Origin: an uncultured bacterium | Lineage (GTDB): Bacteria; Bacteroidota; Bacteroidia; Bacteroidales; Muribaculaceae | Assembly: GCA_946184715.1 (NCBI GenBank) | Contig: CAMHGU010000137.1 | Span: 1-6,183 of the forward strand | Reading direction: 5' to 3' | DNA: 6,183 nucleotides | Part shown: positions 1 to 5,985 of the stretch, one piece after another | How positions within the stretch are numbered: position 1 is the first letter of the stretch | Layout of the letters: the number at the start of each line of letters is the position of its first letter | The notes under the pieces: model-generated | Told to the model about the DNA's origin: nothing | Database searches by the model: none | The model's input: the letters and a program-made list of their open reading frames with translations, nothing else | Translations under genes and position numbers: made by a program

Positions 1-575
1 CGCCCGAGGCTCCCGCTGCTCCCGCAGCCTCGCCTCTAATTCCCATCGTTGACATCAGTGAGGAACCGGAGATTCCCGACGTGCCCGACGGCATCGAGGA
101 GCCCGAAATCCCCGACGTGCCCGACGACATCGAGGAGCCGGAGGAATTTCCTGAAGACCCGGAGGAGCCGGAGGAATATCCTGAAGACCCGGAGGAGCCG
201 GAGGAATTTCCCGAAGACCCCGAGGACCCCGAGGAGACTGAATACGATGTCCAAGATGATTCAGATTACTCCGATCACTCCGAGTATTCCGATGATGACG
301 ACTCGGGTGATTCAGCGCCGCAACGTTTAGGCGACCGCCTTGAGCGCGACCTCTCTCGCGACCTTCGCCGCGCCTTCACCCTCAACGACCGCTTTCGCTT
401 CCGCCGCGAGCTCTTCGAGAACAGCGATGTGCAGATGAACGAGACCCTCGACCTCGTCGATACGATGACCTCCTTCGAAGAGGCTGAAGAGTACTTCTAC
501 GGCGATTGCGGCTGGGATAAGGAATCGCAAGAGGTACACGACTTTATGGAAATCATAAGCCGTCATTTCAAGTAA
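1..575 (+). CDS. Acidic proline-rich repeat protein with conserved Bacteroidales C-terminal domain (5' end outside window)
   Basis: The frame is open from base 3 to the TAA at 573-575, so this is the last 190 residues of a gene that begins upstream. The visible part starts with a short Pro/Ala stretch. It continues with a Glu/Pro/Asp repeat region (two 12-residue EEPEIPDVPD-type units, then three 10-residue EEPEEFPEDP-type units) and an Asp/Ser-rich linker. It ends in a compact domain of about 85 residues with LNDRFRFRRELF, ETLDLVDTM and SFEEAEEYFY. From memory, this domain recurs at the C terminus of uncharacterised Bacteroidales proteins; I know no biochemical role. The acidic region is probably a disordered spacer between an unseen N-terminal part and the C-terminal domain. 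The gene ends 6 bases before rsmI, so the two are probably co-transcribed. The GTG at 81 lies inside the repeat and is unlikely to be the true start. Coding is clear; function is unknown. Confidence 0.85.
   Translation, partial: PEAPAAPAASPLIPIVDISEEPEIPDVPDGIEEPEIPDVPDDIEEPEEFPEDPEEPEEYPEDPEEPEEFPEDPEDPEETEYDVQDDSDYSDHSEYSDDDDSGDSAPQRLGDRLERDLSRDLRRAFTLNDRFRFRRELFENSDVQMNETLDLVDTMTSFEEAEEYFYGDCGWDKESQEVHDFMEIISRHFK
60..221 (+). repeat. In-frame tandem repeats encoding the Glu/Pro/Asp linker
   Basis: There are two consecutive 36-base units (60-95 and 96-131). The second ends where a run of three 30-base units begins (132-161, 162-191, 192-221). The 30-base units are nearly identical: unit 2 differs from unit 1 at one base (Phe to Tyr codon) and unit 3 at two synonymous positions. 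Degenerate copies (EDPEE) follow. Both periods are multiples of three, so gain or loss of units would keep the reading frame. The near-identity at DNA level suggests recent duplication by slippage or recombination. Confidence 0.9.
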
Positions 576-581
576 AAGATA

Positions 582-1334
582 ATGGCAGCAGGAAAGCTCT
601 ACATAGTGCCAACGCCTGTCGGGAACCTGTCCGATATGACCCCGCGCGCCATTGAGGTGCTGCGGCAGGTGGACCTGATACTGGCCGAAGACACCCGCAC
701 GAGCAGTCCGTTGCTGCGCCATTTCGGCATCACGACCCATATGGAGAGCCACCATAAATTCAACGAGCACACAGCCACGGCCGCTGTAGTGGAGCGCCTT
801 AAGGCAGGCGAGGTGGTTGCTCTGATATCTGATGCCGGCACGCCGGCCATCTCCGATCCCGGCTTTATGCTCTCGCGTGCTTGCCGCCAAGAGGGCATCG
901 AAGTGGAGACGCTGCCCGGCGCCACGGCCTTCGTGCCCGCGTTGGTCAATTCGGGGTTGCCCTGCGAGCGCTTCGCCTTCGAGGGGTTCCTCCCGGTGAA
1001 GAAAGGTCGCGCCACGCGCCTCGAGGAGCTCGCCACCGAGCAGCGCACTATAATCTTCTACGAGTCGCCGTTGCGACTGGTGAAGACGCTCAGCCAGCTG
1101 GCCGAGGCTTTCGGCTCTGATCGCCCCGCATCGGTGAGCCGCGAAATCTCCAAGCTCCATAACACCACCGTCAACGGCACCCTTGCCGAGCTGACGGCAC
1201 ACTTCACCGCCGAGCCGCCGCGAGGCGAGATTGTGATAGTGGTGGAAGGATTTAAGCCCGCGCCCGCAGCCAAGCACGACAAATATGCTCGTTTCAAGAA
1301 TGCTAACAACATAACAACCAACATAATAGATTAA
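582..1334 (+). CDS. rsmI: 16S rRNA (cytidine(1402)-2'-O)-methyltransferase RsmI
   Basis: This 250-residue protein has the hallmarks of RsmI, which uses S-adenosylmethionine to methylate the ribose of C1402 in the 16S rRNA decoding centre of the 30S subunit. The tetrapyrrole-methylase-type fold shows in order: PTPVGNLSDMTPRA (10-23), AEDTR (35-39), SDAGTPAISDPG (83-94), PGATAFVPAL (112-121), FEGFLP (133-138), YESPLR (160-165), REISKLH (187-193) and GEIVIVVEG (215-223). It is shorter than the roughly 286-residue E. coli enzyme and lacks most of the C-terminal extension, as I recall for Bacteroidetes members. The ATG at 582 places the YIVPTPVGNL motif correctly and lies 6 bases after the preceding stop; no Shine-Dalgarno is visible, as is usual in this phylum. 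The last ten residues (ANNITTNIID) are low-complexity and probably not part of the fold. The lipoprotein gene starts 8 bases downstream. Confidence 0.97.
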   Translation: MAAGKLYIVPTPVGNLSDMTPRAIEVLRQVDLILAEDTRTSSPLLRHFGITTHMESHHKFNEHTATAAVVERLKAGEVVALISDAGTPAISDPGFMLSRACRQEGIEVETLPGATAFVPALVNSGLPCERFAFEGFLPVKKGRATRLEELATEQRTIIFYESPLRLVKTLSQLAEAFGSDRPASVSREISKLHNTTVNGTLAELTAHFTAEPPRGEIVIVVEGFKPAPAAKHDKYARFKNANNITTNIID

Positions 1335-1342
1335 TTTACATT

Positions 1343-2227
1343 ATGAAAAAACTGTTACTTTCATTTTGCGCTATCGCGCTTTGTATCGGCTTCACCGCCT
1401 GCAACGGCAAACTCAAAGAGACCGAAGCCCAGCTGAAAGCCACCCAAGACTCTCTGGCTCAGATTCAGACCGACAATGCCGAGCTCAATGCCCTCATCCA
1501 AGAGATCAACGACGGGATGGAGGAGATCAAGCAAATCGAAGGCATCATCTCCACCACCAACGTGGGCGGCGAAACATCGCAAGCCGACAAGATTCGTAGC
1601 GACCTCCAGGCTATCGCCAACACCATCAAGGAGCGCCGCGACCGATTGACCGAGCTTGAAACACGCCTGCAAAACGAAGGCAAGCTCAACGACAAGTCGA
1701 AGAAAGCTATCGCCGATGCCCGCGCCCAGATTGATGAGCAGGCCAAGCAGATTGAGACCCTCGCCGAAGAACTCCGCAAGGCCAATGAGAAGATTGACCA
1801 GCTCAACACCCAGGTGGAAGGCCTCAACAAAGACGTAGAGACCGCCAATAAGGCCAAGGCCGAAGAGGAAAAAGCCAAGCGCGAAGCCGAGGCTAAGGCT
1901 ACCGAGCTTGAGAACCAGCTCAACACTTGCTACTACGCCATCGGCTCCAACAAAGAGCTCAAGAAGAACAATATCATCTCCAAGAAGTTCCTCGGCCGCA
2001 CCAAAGTGATGGAGAACGACAAGTACGAGCTTTCCTACTTCACCAAGGGCGACAAGCGCAGCCTCACCACCATCAACCTCCACTCCAAGAAGGCCAAGGT
2101 GCTCACCACCCAGCCTAAGGACTCCTACGAGATTACCGAGAACGACAACGGCACCAAGGTGCTCAATATCAAGGATCCCAAACGCTTCTGGGAGAAATCC
2201 GACTTCCTCGTAATCCAAATCGACTGA
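1343..2227 (+). CDS. Coiled-coil lipoprotein, possibly of the Cbp1-like adhesin family
   Basis: This 294-residue protein starts with a basic, hydrophobic signal peptide ending in FTAC, so Cys20 is the predicted lipidated residue after signal peptidase II cleavage. Residues about 23-195 are rich in Glu, Lys, Gln, Ala and Leu in heptad-like spacing, indicating a long coiled coil with a Gly/Thr-rich break near 70-80. A C-terminal domain of about 100 residues begins at CYYAIG (196-201), includes KKFLGRTKVM (214-223), and ends in DFLVIQID. Uncharacterised Bacteroidales lipoproteins share this layout, and some are labelled Cbp1-family collagen-binding adhesins; that link is from memory and tentative. 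D36-S37-L38 fits the Bacteroidetes O-glycosylation motif D-(S/T)-(A/I/L/V/M/T), consistent with export. No classical acidic lipoprotein export signal follows Cys20, so surface exposure is uncertain. The ATG at 1343 follows an A/T-rich stretch 8 bases after rsmI. A terminator follows, so this is the last gene of the row. Confidence 0.85.
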   Translation: MKKLLLSFCAIALCIGFTACNGKLKETEAQLKATQDSLAQIQTDNAELNALIQEINDGMEEIKQIEGIISTTNVGGETSQADKIRSDLQAIANTIKERRDRLTELETRLQNEGKLNDKSKKAIADARAQIDEQAKQIETLAEELRKANEKIDQLNTQVEGLNKDVETANKAKAEEEKAKREAEAKATELENQLNTCYYAIGSNKELKKNNIISKKFLGRTKVMENDKYELSYFTKGDKRSLTTINLHSKKAKVLTTQPKDSYEITENDNGTKVLNIKDPKRFWEKSDFLVIQID

Positions 2228-2247
2228 TAGCCCAGCTACACAATATG

Positions 2248-2280
2248 AAGGAGGGAGGCCCCGAGCGGCTTCCCTCCTTT
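2248..2280 (+). terminator. Strong hairpin terminator, probably bidirectional
   Basis: Bases 2248-2260 pair with 2267-2279 to form a 13-bp stem with one G-T wobble, around a 6-base loop (CCGAGC). On the plus strand only TTT follows directly, then GTCGTTG, so the U-tract is short. The hairpin lies 20 bases after the lipoprotein stop and probably ends the acidic protein-rsmI-lipoprotein transcript. The stem is symmetrical enough to also end minus-strand transcripts coming from the gap to its right. Confidence 0.8.
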
Positions 2281-2296
2281 GTCGTTGATAACCGCC

Positions 2297-2401
2297 TCAA
2301 CAGAGGCTGTCGAAATAGCGTTGCATCTCTTCGGGAGTATGGCAAATTACGGTCTCACCTTTAGCCGACTCACGCCGAGCCTTTTTTTTGATGTTAGTCA
2401 C
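2297..2401 (-). CDS. Possible small 34-residue protein (unrecognised)
   Basis: On the minus strand a short frame runs from a GTG at 2401-2399 to a TGA at 2299-2297. It encodes a basic N-terminal half (MTNIKKKARRESAKGE) followed by TVICHTPEEMQRYFDSLC. The composition looks protein-like: a basic head, a short beta-like stretch, then an amphipathic helix with TPEEMQRYFDSL. Codons resemble those of neighbouring genes. The frame stays open further upstream to a TAG near 2455, but that part overlaps the promoter and start of the next plus-strand gene. An A8 run at codons 4-7 is a possible slippage site. Against it: no ATG, no promoter or ribosome-binding signal that I can see, and very short length. 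It could instead be the remnant C-terminal tail of a lost gene. I do not recognise the family. It would converge on the hairpin at 2248-2280. Confidence 0.3.
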   Translation of the reverse strand: MTNIKKKARRESAKGETVICHTPEEMQRYFDSLC

Positions 2402-2433
2402 CGGTCGCAAGCTGTGTTTCGTGACTTTTTTCG

Positions 2434-2441
2434 TAACTTTG
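2434..2441 (+). promoter_or_regulatory. Bacteroidetes-type -7 promoter element (TAACTTTG)
   Basis: TAACTTTG matches the Bacteroidetes -7 consensus TAnnTTTG exactly and ends 16 bases before the ATG at 2458, implying a very short leader. The expected TTTG about 19-21 bases upstream is poor: only CTG/TGTG is present around 2412-2416. The same octamer occurs upstream of the helicase gene on the other strand. This probably drives the truncated pseudouridine-synthase-like gene. Confidence 0.6.
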
Positions 2442-2457
2442 CTTTGGCGGTTGCGCT

Positions 2458-3429
2458 ATGGAGAAGAATAGTTACATAGAGAGTAGATTGCATCGCTTTG
2501 AGGGCGATATATCGGGCATAGCGCTGCCGCGGAGCTTTGGCGACCCGTTTCATGCGGAGCCACACGCGCTGGTAAGCCGTGCGGCTGAGCTTGTGCTGCC
2601 GCGGCTGGGCGCGATAGCGGCTTTGGCCGAGGGGAAGATGATGGGTGTGCTCGTGGTGCGCGACGATGCCGGAGAGCTCGCTTACCTGGCGGCTTACTCC
2701 GGCGATGTGGCTTGCACCGAAGCGCAACGCGCCTACTTTGTGCCGCCGCTGCTCGACCTCGACGAGCCGGGCGGCTTCTATGAGCGGCTCGATGCAGAGG
2801 TGATGCGCGTGGATAGGCTGATACGCGAGGTGGAGGGTAGCGCTACCCTGCGGCGGGCTGTGGCCGAGGCCGGCGCGGCTCGCGAGCGGGCCGAGCAGGC
2901 GATAGCCGGGCAGAAGGAGCGCAACCGGCAGGCCAAGCGGCAGCGCGAAGAGCAGCGCGCTGCCGGTGCCGACGCGGCTGCGCTGGTGCGTGAGAGTCAA
3001 TACGAGCGGGCGGAGCTAAAGCGACTGCGCCGGCGACTGTTACAACCCGTAGAGGCACTCGAGGCGCAGATTGCCGGCTACGAGCGCGATGTGGAGAGGC
3101 TGAAGCAGCAGCGACGTATGATGTCGGAAGCGGTGCAGCGTGAGATTTTCGCGTTGACGCGGGTGCTTAACGCGCGAGGCGAGCAGCACTCGCTGTTGCA
3201 GATTTTCGATGGGTTGCCGCCCTCAGGGGCGGGCAGCTGCGCGGCGCCGAAGCTGTTGCAATACGCCTTTGCGCAAGGCTTGGCACCGCTTGCGATGGGC
3301 GAGTTCTGGTACGGCGCTCCGCTTGGTGGGCGACAGCAGGGCCGCTTCTATCCGTCGTGCGAGTCGCGGTGCCGTCCTATTTTGGGATTTATGCTTCAGG
3401 GGGTGGAGCGCTATTTCACTCGCTCGTAG
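2458..3429 (+). CDS. RluA-type pseudouridine synthase N-terminal domain only; catalytic domain absent
   Basis: This 323-residue protein matches the accessory N-terminal region of the long (about 550-residue) Bacteroidetes RluA-family pseudouridine synthases. In order: a start resembling PRSFGDPFHAEPHALV (24-39), GKMMGVLVV (59-67), GELAYLAAYSG (72-82), YFVPPLLDLDEPGGFY (93-108), and a long charged coiled coil at about 112-235 containing LVRESQYERAELKRL (176-190). Then come LNARGEQHSLLQIF (237-250), GAGSCAAPKLLQYA (257-270), EFWYG (282-286) and FYPSCESRCRPILGFMLQG (297-315). Cys261, Cys301 and Cys305 could form a metal site (inference). In full-length members a catalytic domain of roughly 220 residues follows, with the uridine-binding Asp motif. 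Here the frame ends eight residues after MLQG, and the downstream DNA is the antisense of another gene. It is therefore either a truncated, probably inactive gene or a stand-alone accessory domain. The frame is otherwise intact, without internal stops. The ATG at 2458 follows a TAACTTTG element. Confidence 0.8.
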   Translation: MEKNSYIESRLHRFEGDISGIALPRSFGDPFHAEPHALVSRAAELVLPRLGAIAALAEGKMMGVLVVRDDAGELAYLAAYSGDVACTEAQRAYFVPPLLDLDEPGGFYERLDAEVMRVDRLIREVEGSATLRRAVAEAGAARERAEQAIAGQKERNRQAKRQREEQRAAGADAAALVRESQYERAELKRLRRRLLQPVEALEAQIAGYERDVERLKQQRRMMSEAVQREIFALTRVLNARGEQHSLLQIFDGLPPSGAGSCAAPKLLQYAFAQGLAPLAMGEFWYGAPLGGRQQGRFYPSCESRCRPILGFMLQGVERYFTRS

Positions 3430-4058
3430 CGCTTGCCGGTCCAGCGATAACGCAGCTCGGGGCGCAGTTTCGCCTGCCACTCGTCGAGGTTTTCGCGACT
3501 CATCCACTCCTTGGCGTTGAGGGTCACAAGCAGATTGCCGTTGGCCGGGTCGATGTCGTAGGCCATAAACGGCATTTCGTCGTATTCCACCTGCTCGAGC
3601 GCGTCGCGGTCGGTTTTGTCGTTGTTGATGAGGAAATCGGCAATCGCGGGGCGCGTGAATATCTTCTCTTGGTTTTTGCTGAGGCTCCAGTCGGCTTCGT
3701 ACACGGTGAGGTAGCTGTCGGGGTGGGGCAGGTCGAAGGTCTTGACGAGCACAATCTTAGGCTTCTTGACGGTGGTGTCGGAAACCCAGAGTTGCACGTC
3801 GCTGAATTCGGTGAGCTGTACCTTCATAAAGTTGGGCATTACGGTGTCGAGGGCCGAGTAGCCGCGCAGGGCATTGGAAGCGGCTACGCTCTGGCCGTTG
3901 TCGTAATAGTCGAGCAGATCGAGGCGCTGGCTGTGCTCGATGAGGTCGAAGATGTCGGCCACGGTATCGGATAAGAACATCTGGCGGGCGGTGACGGCGT
4001 GCACGTGACACGGCAGGAGCGCCGCTGCGACCAAGAGGGTGTAAAGTAGGCGTTTCAT
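3411..4058 (-). CDS. Secreted DUF3256-like Bacteroidales protein
   Basis: This 215-residue protein has an N-terminal signal peptide (MKRLL, hydrophobic core LLVAAALLP, likely signal peptidase I cleavage after HVHA at residue 21). Cys17 is preceded by Pro, so a lipobox is unlikely. The mature part begins with TARQMFLSDTVADIFDLIEHSQRLDLLDYYDNG and continues through SALDTVMPNFMKVQLTEFSDVQLW to a C-terminal RYRWTGKRYERVK. A start such as xMFxxxPxxxxxxLxxxxRLDLxDxxDxG, a central YLxxQLTxxSxxxL block and a terminal YxWxGKRF-like end are what I recall for DUF3256, a Bacteroidales-restricted family of unknown function; the assignment is from memory. It is probably periplasmic. It starts 11 bases after the helicase stop on the same strand and is probably co-transcribed with it. 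Its 3' end overlaps the convergent gene by 19 bases; its own C terminus looks complete. Confidence 0.8.
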   Translation of the reverse strand: MKRLLYTLLVAAALLPCHVHAVTARQMFLSDTVADIFDLIEHSQRLDLLDYYDNGQSVAASNALRGYSALDTVMPNFMKVQLTEFSDVQLWVSDTTVKKPKIVLVKTFDLPHPDSYLTVYEADWSLSKNQEKIFTRPAIADFLINNDKTDRDALEQVEYDEMPFMAYDIDPANGNLLVTLNAKEWMSRENLDEWQAKLRPELRYRWTGKRYERVK

Positions 4059-4069
4059 AGGTAGAGGGG

Positions 4070-5923
4070 TTATCGTTTCTTCTTGTCGTCGTAGTGAGAG
4101 CGGGGCTTGCGAGGCGGTCGTCGGGAGTCGCGTTCCCAGTCGTCGGTGCGGGTGGCGCGCTTGCGCTTTGCCTCAGTGCGGGCGCGGCGCTGCTCACGCT
4201 CGCGCTCGAAGCGGCTCGGCGGCGTGGCGCGCTCGCGCTGGTCGCCGTCGGCGCTGTAGTCTTTGTCGCGCTTCGCAATCTCGGTATATACACGCTTGCC
4301 GTAGAACTCCGTGCCGCGCAGGCAGCTCACCACCTTATCGGCCGCGCCCTTCTCCACGTCGAAGAGCGAGTAGCCGGTGAGCAGGTCGATAGCACCGATG
4401 CTCACCCGCCGGCCTTCCACGTTGCGGTTGATCATCTTGATGAGGTCGGGGGCGAAGAAGCCGTCGGCCTTGCCGAGGTTGATGTAGAGGCGCTCGTAGC
4501 CGCGCTCGGCCTCGCGCCGGTCTTTATCGGCGTCGGTGCGGGCGGCTTTGCGGTCGCCGCGCTTGTCGCCGCGCTCGCCGCGGGCGGGCTTGTCGGCCTC
4601 TTCGATGTCGATTTTGCGGGCGTCCTTGTAGTAGTCGAGCAAGCGGTTAAACTCCATCGAGAGCACACGCTTGAGGAGGTCCTCGCCGCTGAGCCAGCCG
4701 AGCTTCTTCATCACGCCGGGGATATAGCGGTTGATCTCTTCCTCGTTGACCTCGGTGCGCTCAATGCGGTCGGCAAGGTTGTAGAGCTGCTTCTCGATGA
4801 TGCTTTTGGGCGAGGGCACGCTGCTGCGCTCAAACTGCTTGCCGATTTGCTTCTCGATGCGGCGTATCTTGCCCTTCTCGCGGGTGTGGATGATGGCGAT
4901 TGAGATGCCGGTCTTACCGGCGCGACCGGTGCGTCCGCTGCGGTGGGTATATACGTCGATGTCGTCGGGGAGGCCGTAGTTGATGACGTGGGTGAGGTCG
5001 CTCACGTCGAGGCCACGGGCCGCCACGTCGGTGGCTACGAGCAGCTGCAGGTTGCGGTCGCGGAATTTCTTCATCACCCAGTCGCGCTGATCCTGCGAGA
5101 GGTCGCCGTGGAGGGCGTCGGCGTTGTAGCCATCGGCGATGAGGTTGTCGGCCACCTCTTGGGTCTCGCGCTTGGTGCGGCAGAACACGATGCCGTAGAT
5201 GTGGGGGTTGAAGTCGGCAAGGCGCTTGAGCGCGGTGTATTTGTCTTTGGCGCTGACGAGATAGTAGAGGTGGCGCACACTGGCGGCGCCTTCGTTGCGG
5301 GTGCCAACCACATACTCTTCCGGCTCGTGCATATATTTGCGGGCCAGCTTCTCGATGGGCTTGGGCATCGTGGCCGAGAAGAGCATCATCTTGCGCTCTT
5401 GCGGCACATGGGAGAGTACCTCGTCGATGTCGTCGACGAAACCCATATTGAGCATCTCGTCGGCCTCGTCGAGGATTACGGTGCGCACGGCGTCGAGGTC
5501 TACCTTCTCACGGCGGATAAGGTCGAGCAGTCGGCCGGGCGTTGCCACCACCACCTGCACGCCGCGCTCGAGGGCCGATATCTGGCTGCGGATGCTCGAG
5601 CCGCCGTACACCGGCAGCACGCTAATCTCGGGGAGGTACTTGGCGAAGTCGGTGAGGTCGCTGCCTATCTGGAGGCACAGCTCGCGCGTAGGAGCGAGGA
5701 TGAGGGCTTGGGGCGCGAGAAGCGTGGCGTCGATGCGTTGCAGCAGCGGAAGCCCGAAGGCCGCCGTCTTGCCTGTGCCGGTTTGCGCCAGCGCTATCAC
5801 GTCGCGGTCGGCGGTGAGTAGGTGAGGTATTACGAGCTCTTGAATAGGCATCGGTCGCTCAAATCCGAGTTCTTCAATGGCTTTGAGTAGCGCCGGTGCC
5901 ACTCCAAGTTGTTCAAATGTCAT
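4070..5923 (-). CDS. deaD: DEAD-box ATP-dependent RNA helicase, CsdA/DeaD type
   Basis: This 617-residue cytoplasmic RNA helicase uses ATP to remodel RNA duplexes; relatives act in large-subunit ribosome assembly and cold adaptation. All motifs are present: Q motif (Phe3 plus GFERPMPIQ at 20-28), Walker A AQTGTGKT (46-53), PTREL (78-82), TPGR (128-131), DEAD (152-155), SAT (183-185), VFCRTK (246-251), ATDVAARGLDV (297-307) and HRSGRTGRAG (327-336). A helical middle region follows (about 375-440), then a basic linker. A DbpA-type RNA-binding domain (about 476-550, starting YERLYINLGKADGF) comes next. A charged Arg/Lys/Glu/Asp-rich tail of about 65 residues ends the protein. This order is typical of CsdA/DeaD; the tail is probably disordered and binds RNA. 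The frame is open upstream to 5998, but the ATG at 5923 gives the canonical MTFEQLGV start and lies downstream of the promoter at 5954-5985. The DUF3256-like gene follows after 11 bases. Confidence 0.96.
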   Translation of the reverse strand: MTFEQLGVAPALLKAIEELGFERPMPIQELVIPHLLTADRDVIALAQTGTGKTAAFGLPLLQRIDATLLAPQALILAPTRELCLQIGSDLTDFAKYLPEISVLPVYGGSSIRSQISALERGVQVVVATPGRLLDLIRREKVDLDAVRTVILDEADEMLNMGFVDDIDEVLSHVPQERKMMLFSATMPKPIEKLARKYMHEPEEYVVGTRNEGAASVRHLYYLVSAKDKYTALKRLADFNPHIYGIVFCRTKRETQEVADNLIADGYNADALHGDLSQDQRDWVMKKFRDRNLQLLVATDVAARGLDVSDLTHVINYGLPDDIDVYTHRSGRTGRAGKTGISIAIIHTREKGKIRRIEKQIGKQFERSSVPSPKSIIEKQLYNLADRIERTEVNEEEINRYIPGVMKKLGWLSGEDLLKRVLSMEFNRLLDYYKDARKIDIEEADKPARGERGDKRGDRKAARTDADKDRREAERGYERLYINLGKADGFFAPDLIKMINRNVEGRRVSIGAIDLLTGYSLFDVEKGAADKVVSCLRGTEFYGKRVYTEIAKRDKDYSADGDQRERATPPSRFEREREQRRARTEAKRKRATRTDDWERDSRRPPRKPRSHYDDKKKR

Positions 5924-5953
5924 ATAAATATGGTTTCTGCTGGTTTGAAAGTG

Positions 5954-5985
5954 CAAAGTTAGTGCAAGCCGAGCGCATTGCCAAA
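5954..5985 (-). promoter_or_regulatory. Bacteroidetes promoter for the RNA helicase gene
   Basis: On the minus strand, TTTG (5985-5982) is followed after 20 bases by TAACTTTG (5961-5954). This fits the Bacteroidetes consensus TTTG-N19-21-TAnnTTTG. Transcription should start near 5946-5950, giving a leader of about 25 bases with an A/T-rich stretch just before the ATG at 5923 and no Shine-Dalgarno. The position excludes upstream in-frame starts for the helicase. Confidence 0.85.

Noticed and set aside
36..254. Repetitive hydrophobic minus-strand frame (FLRLLRVF-type units) resembling a membrane peptide
   Set aside because: It is the reverse complement of the Glu/Pro repeat region, so the repeats simply carry over.
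327..1277. Long minus-strand open frame of 316 codons opposite rsmI and the acidic protein
   Set aside because: It is antisense to two convincing genes. It shows no recognisable motif and arises from GC-rich codon bias.
1361..2218. Minus-strand frame of 285 codons rich in Leu, Gly and Val opposite the lipoprotein
   Set aside because: It mirrors the Glu/Lys/Gln-rich coiled-coil codons, and the plus-strand gene has a clear signal peptide and lipobox.
2382..2389. T8 tract as the U-run of a second plus-strand terminator
   Set aside because: I find no convincing hairpin directly upstream of it; on the other strand it reads as Lys codons of the small ORF.
2279..2479. Plus-strand frame of 66 codons in the intergenic gap
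   Set aside because: It begins at the terminator, runs across the TAACTTTG element and overlaps the next gene's start, with no recognisable protein features.
2398..3000. Minus-strand frame of 200 codons opposite the pseudouridine-synthase-like gene
   Set aside because: The plus strand carries the conserved family motifs in order; the minus frame has none.
3357..3974. Plus-strand frame of 205 codons that might have been the missing pseudouridine synthase catalytic domain in another frame
   Set aside because: It shows no RluA catalytic motif and is the antisense of the DUF3256-like gene, which has a signal peptide and intact ends.
4943..5821. Plus-strand frame of 292 codons (and a second one at 4094-4903) opposite the helicase
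   Set aside because: Both are antisense shadows of a helicase gene whose motifs are complete.
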